From: Purshia tridentata
Lineage: Eukaryota > Streptophyta > Magnoliopsida > Rosales > Rosaceae
Direction of reading: 5' to 3'
Assembly: GCA_003254885.1 (NCBI GenBank)
Contig: QANT01001187.1
Coordinates: 1 to 29,457 of the forward strand
DNA length: 29,457 nt
In this document: positions 28,731 to 29,457 of the stretch, one piece after another
Layout: each line of letters opens with the position of its first letter
Numbering within the stretch: position 1 is the stretch's first letter
Translations under genes and position numbers: made by a program
The notes under the pieces: generated by a model
What the model saw: only the letters and a program-made list of their open reading frames with translations
What the model was told of the DNA's origin: nothing
The model's database searches: none

Positions 28731-29457
28731 ACAGGACCCTCCCCGAGTTCCACCCTTGAACTCAGGGTGATCCTGCGGGAATCCAATGTCAAGGAAAATC
28801 CTACCGAAAATTCGGCAGAACCTCCCCTGAAATTGGACTAACCCTGGATTTCCTTTCTTTAGCAACCTGTAAATCACACTTCTAATCCAGCTTCCCTACC
28901 ACAAACAGGGGTCTCTGACCCACATTCAAAACCAATTACTTAAGTTTCCATTAGGTTATCAGAGCCGCGCTACAAATTTACTAAGGAGATGAAATTTACA
29001 AGAGTAACTAGTTCCTACGATTTCACAACTTCCCAAGAGTGCCTCGACGTCTTTGGCTCGACCGTTCTACCGCTACAACCTGGGGGAAAATTAAAATAAC
29101 AACAAGAATACAGCTAATGAGTTAACTCAGTGAGTGGACATAAATCAAAATGAATATCAATAAACATTTACTTTCAAGTTTCTTAGAATTTCACAAACCT
29201 TCCTTGAAATCCCCCAGTTTTAAAATCACTTTCATAAATCCACTGGTGCCTCTATATAAAATAGTATTTTAAAATCCACTTCGAAATTATTTGAAAATCA
29301 TCAAAACAAATCAAACTGACCATCATGAAATCTGAACTGAAAGTTTATAATCTTTGAAAACTTGCTTACGAAATCAATATAATAATAGAAAAGAACTTTC
29401 TGAAAATTCATTTGCTGGAAAAAACTCATAAAACCACCATCTAAGTACCCTGGAAAA
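28731..29457. repeat. Unclassified repetitive sequence, possible LTR-element end
   Basis: TGACAGGACCCTCCCCGAG (28729) opens a more GC-rich sequence with GATCCTGCGGGAATCC, CTACCGAAAATTCGGCAGAA (an internal inverted repeat CCGAA/TTCGG) and, at about 28953, TTAGGTTATCAGAGCCGCGC. The last resembles the TATCAGAGC primer-binding site of plant LTR elements. I associate this kind of sequence with a common dispersed plant repeat, but its class is unclear. The minus-strand frame 28695-28877 is a translated part of it. It continues past the window. Confidence 0.35.

Overview
The window looks like repeat-rich nuclear DNA of a flowering plant, probably a eudicot. It is strongly AT-rich, has GT..AG introns, and carries plant-type Copia and Gypsy retroelements plus DNA-transposon genes of families known mainly from plants. 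I see no intact ordinary host gene, and almost everything recognisable derives from mobile elements. No rRNA, tRNA, CRISPR array or bacterial-type operon is visible. Two ambiguous bases (127 and 9533) mark unresolved positions.

Layout. 1-480: a block of GATCCGA-type short repeats. 759-3899: GGCGGAT/ATCCGCC inverted repeats and a (CT)25 microsatellite, then a multi-exon plant En/Spm (Transposase_24-like) gene broken by a frameshift and a stop. 3900-5880: AT-rich, no gene seen. 5881-10680: an old, pol-less Ty3/Gypsy-type element with a truncated 5' LTR, a decayed gag, two tandem arrays and a 3' LTR of about 1 kb; the 3' LTR carries a tiny fold-back insertion that the 5' LTR lacks. 10724-11627: a broken gag-like gene of the putative gypsy-type transposon family. 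12565-12687: a 55-bp tandem duplication. 13896-14784: a decayed hAT-like element inside a TGATACATTT minisatellite. 15193-22086: a nearly full-length but dead Ty1/Copia element with both LTRs, gag, protease, integrase, reverse transcriptase and RNase H.

The most interesting object is nested in the Copia element. An 861-bp terminal-inverted-repeat element (20041-20901, TAG target duplication) splits the reverse transcriptase and carries a decayed but clear piece of a plastid-type HSP70 gene (20361-20664). It is a Pack-type transposon that captured a host chaperone fragment. Order of events: Copia inserted, then the Pack element landed in it.

22087-24275 is AT-rich spacer with fold-back sequences and a probable promoter/5' UTR. 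24276-28343 is a nine-exon gene for a Ulp1/C48-like cysteine protease of the kind carried by plant transposons. Its splice sites are intact and its reading phase works throughout, but it has four in-frame stops and two homopolymer frameshifts. Its introns and flanks are filled with a short repeat (core CAGTAGCAAT/ATTGTTACTG), which suggests that the gene and its surroundings are one mobile unit. From about 28731 to the window end lies another repetitive sequence with a primer-binding-site-like motif, possibly a further LTR element.
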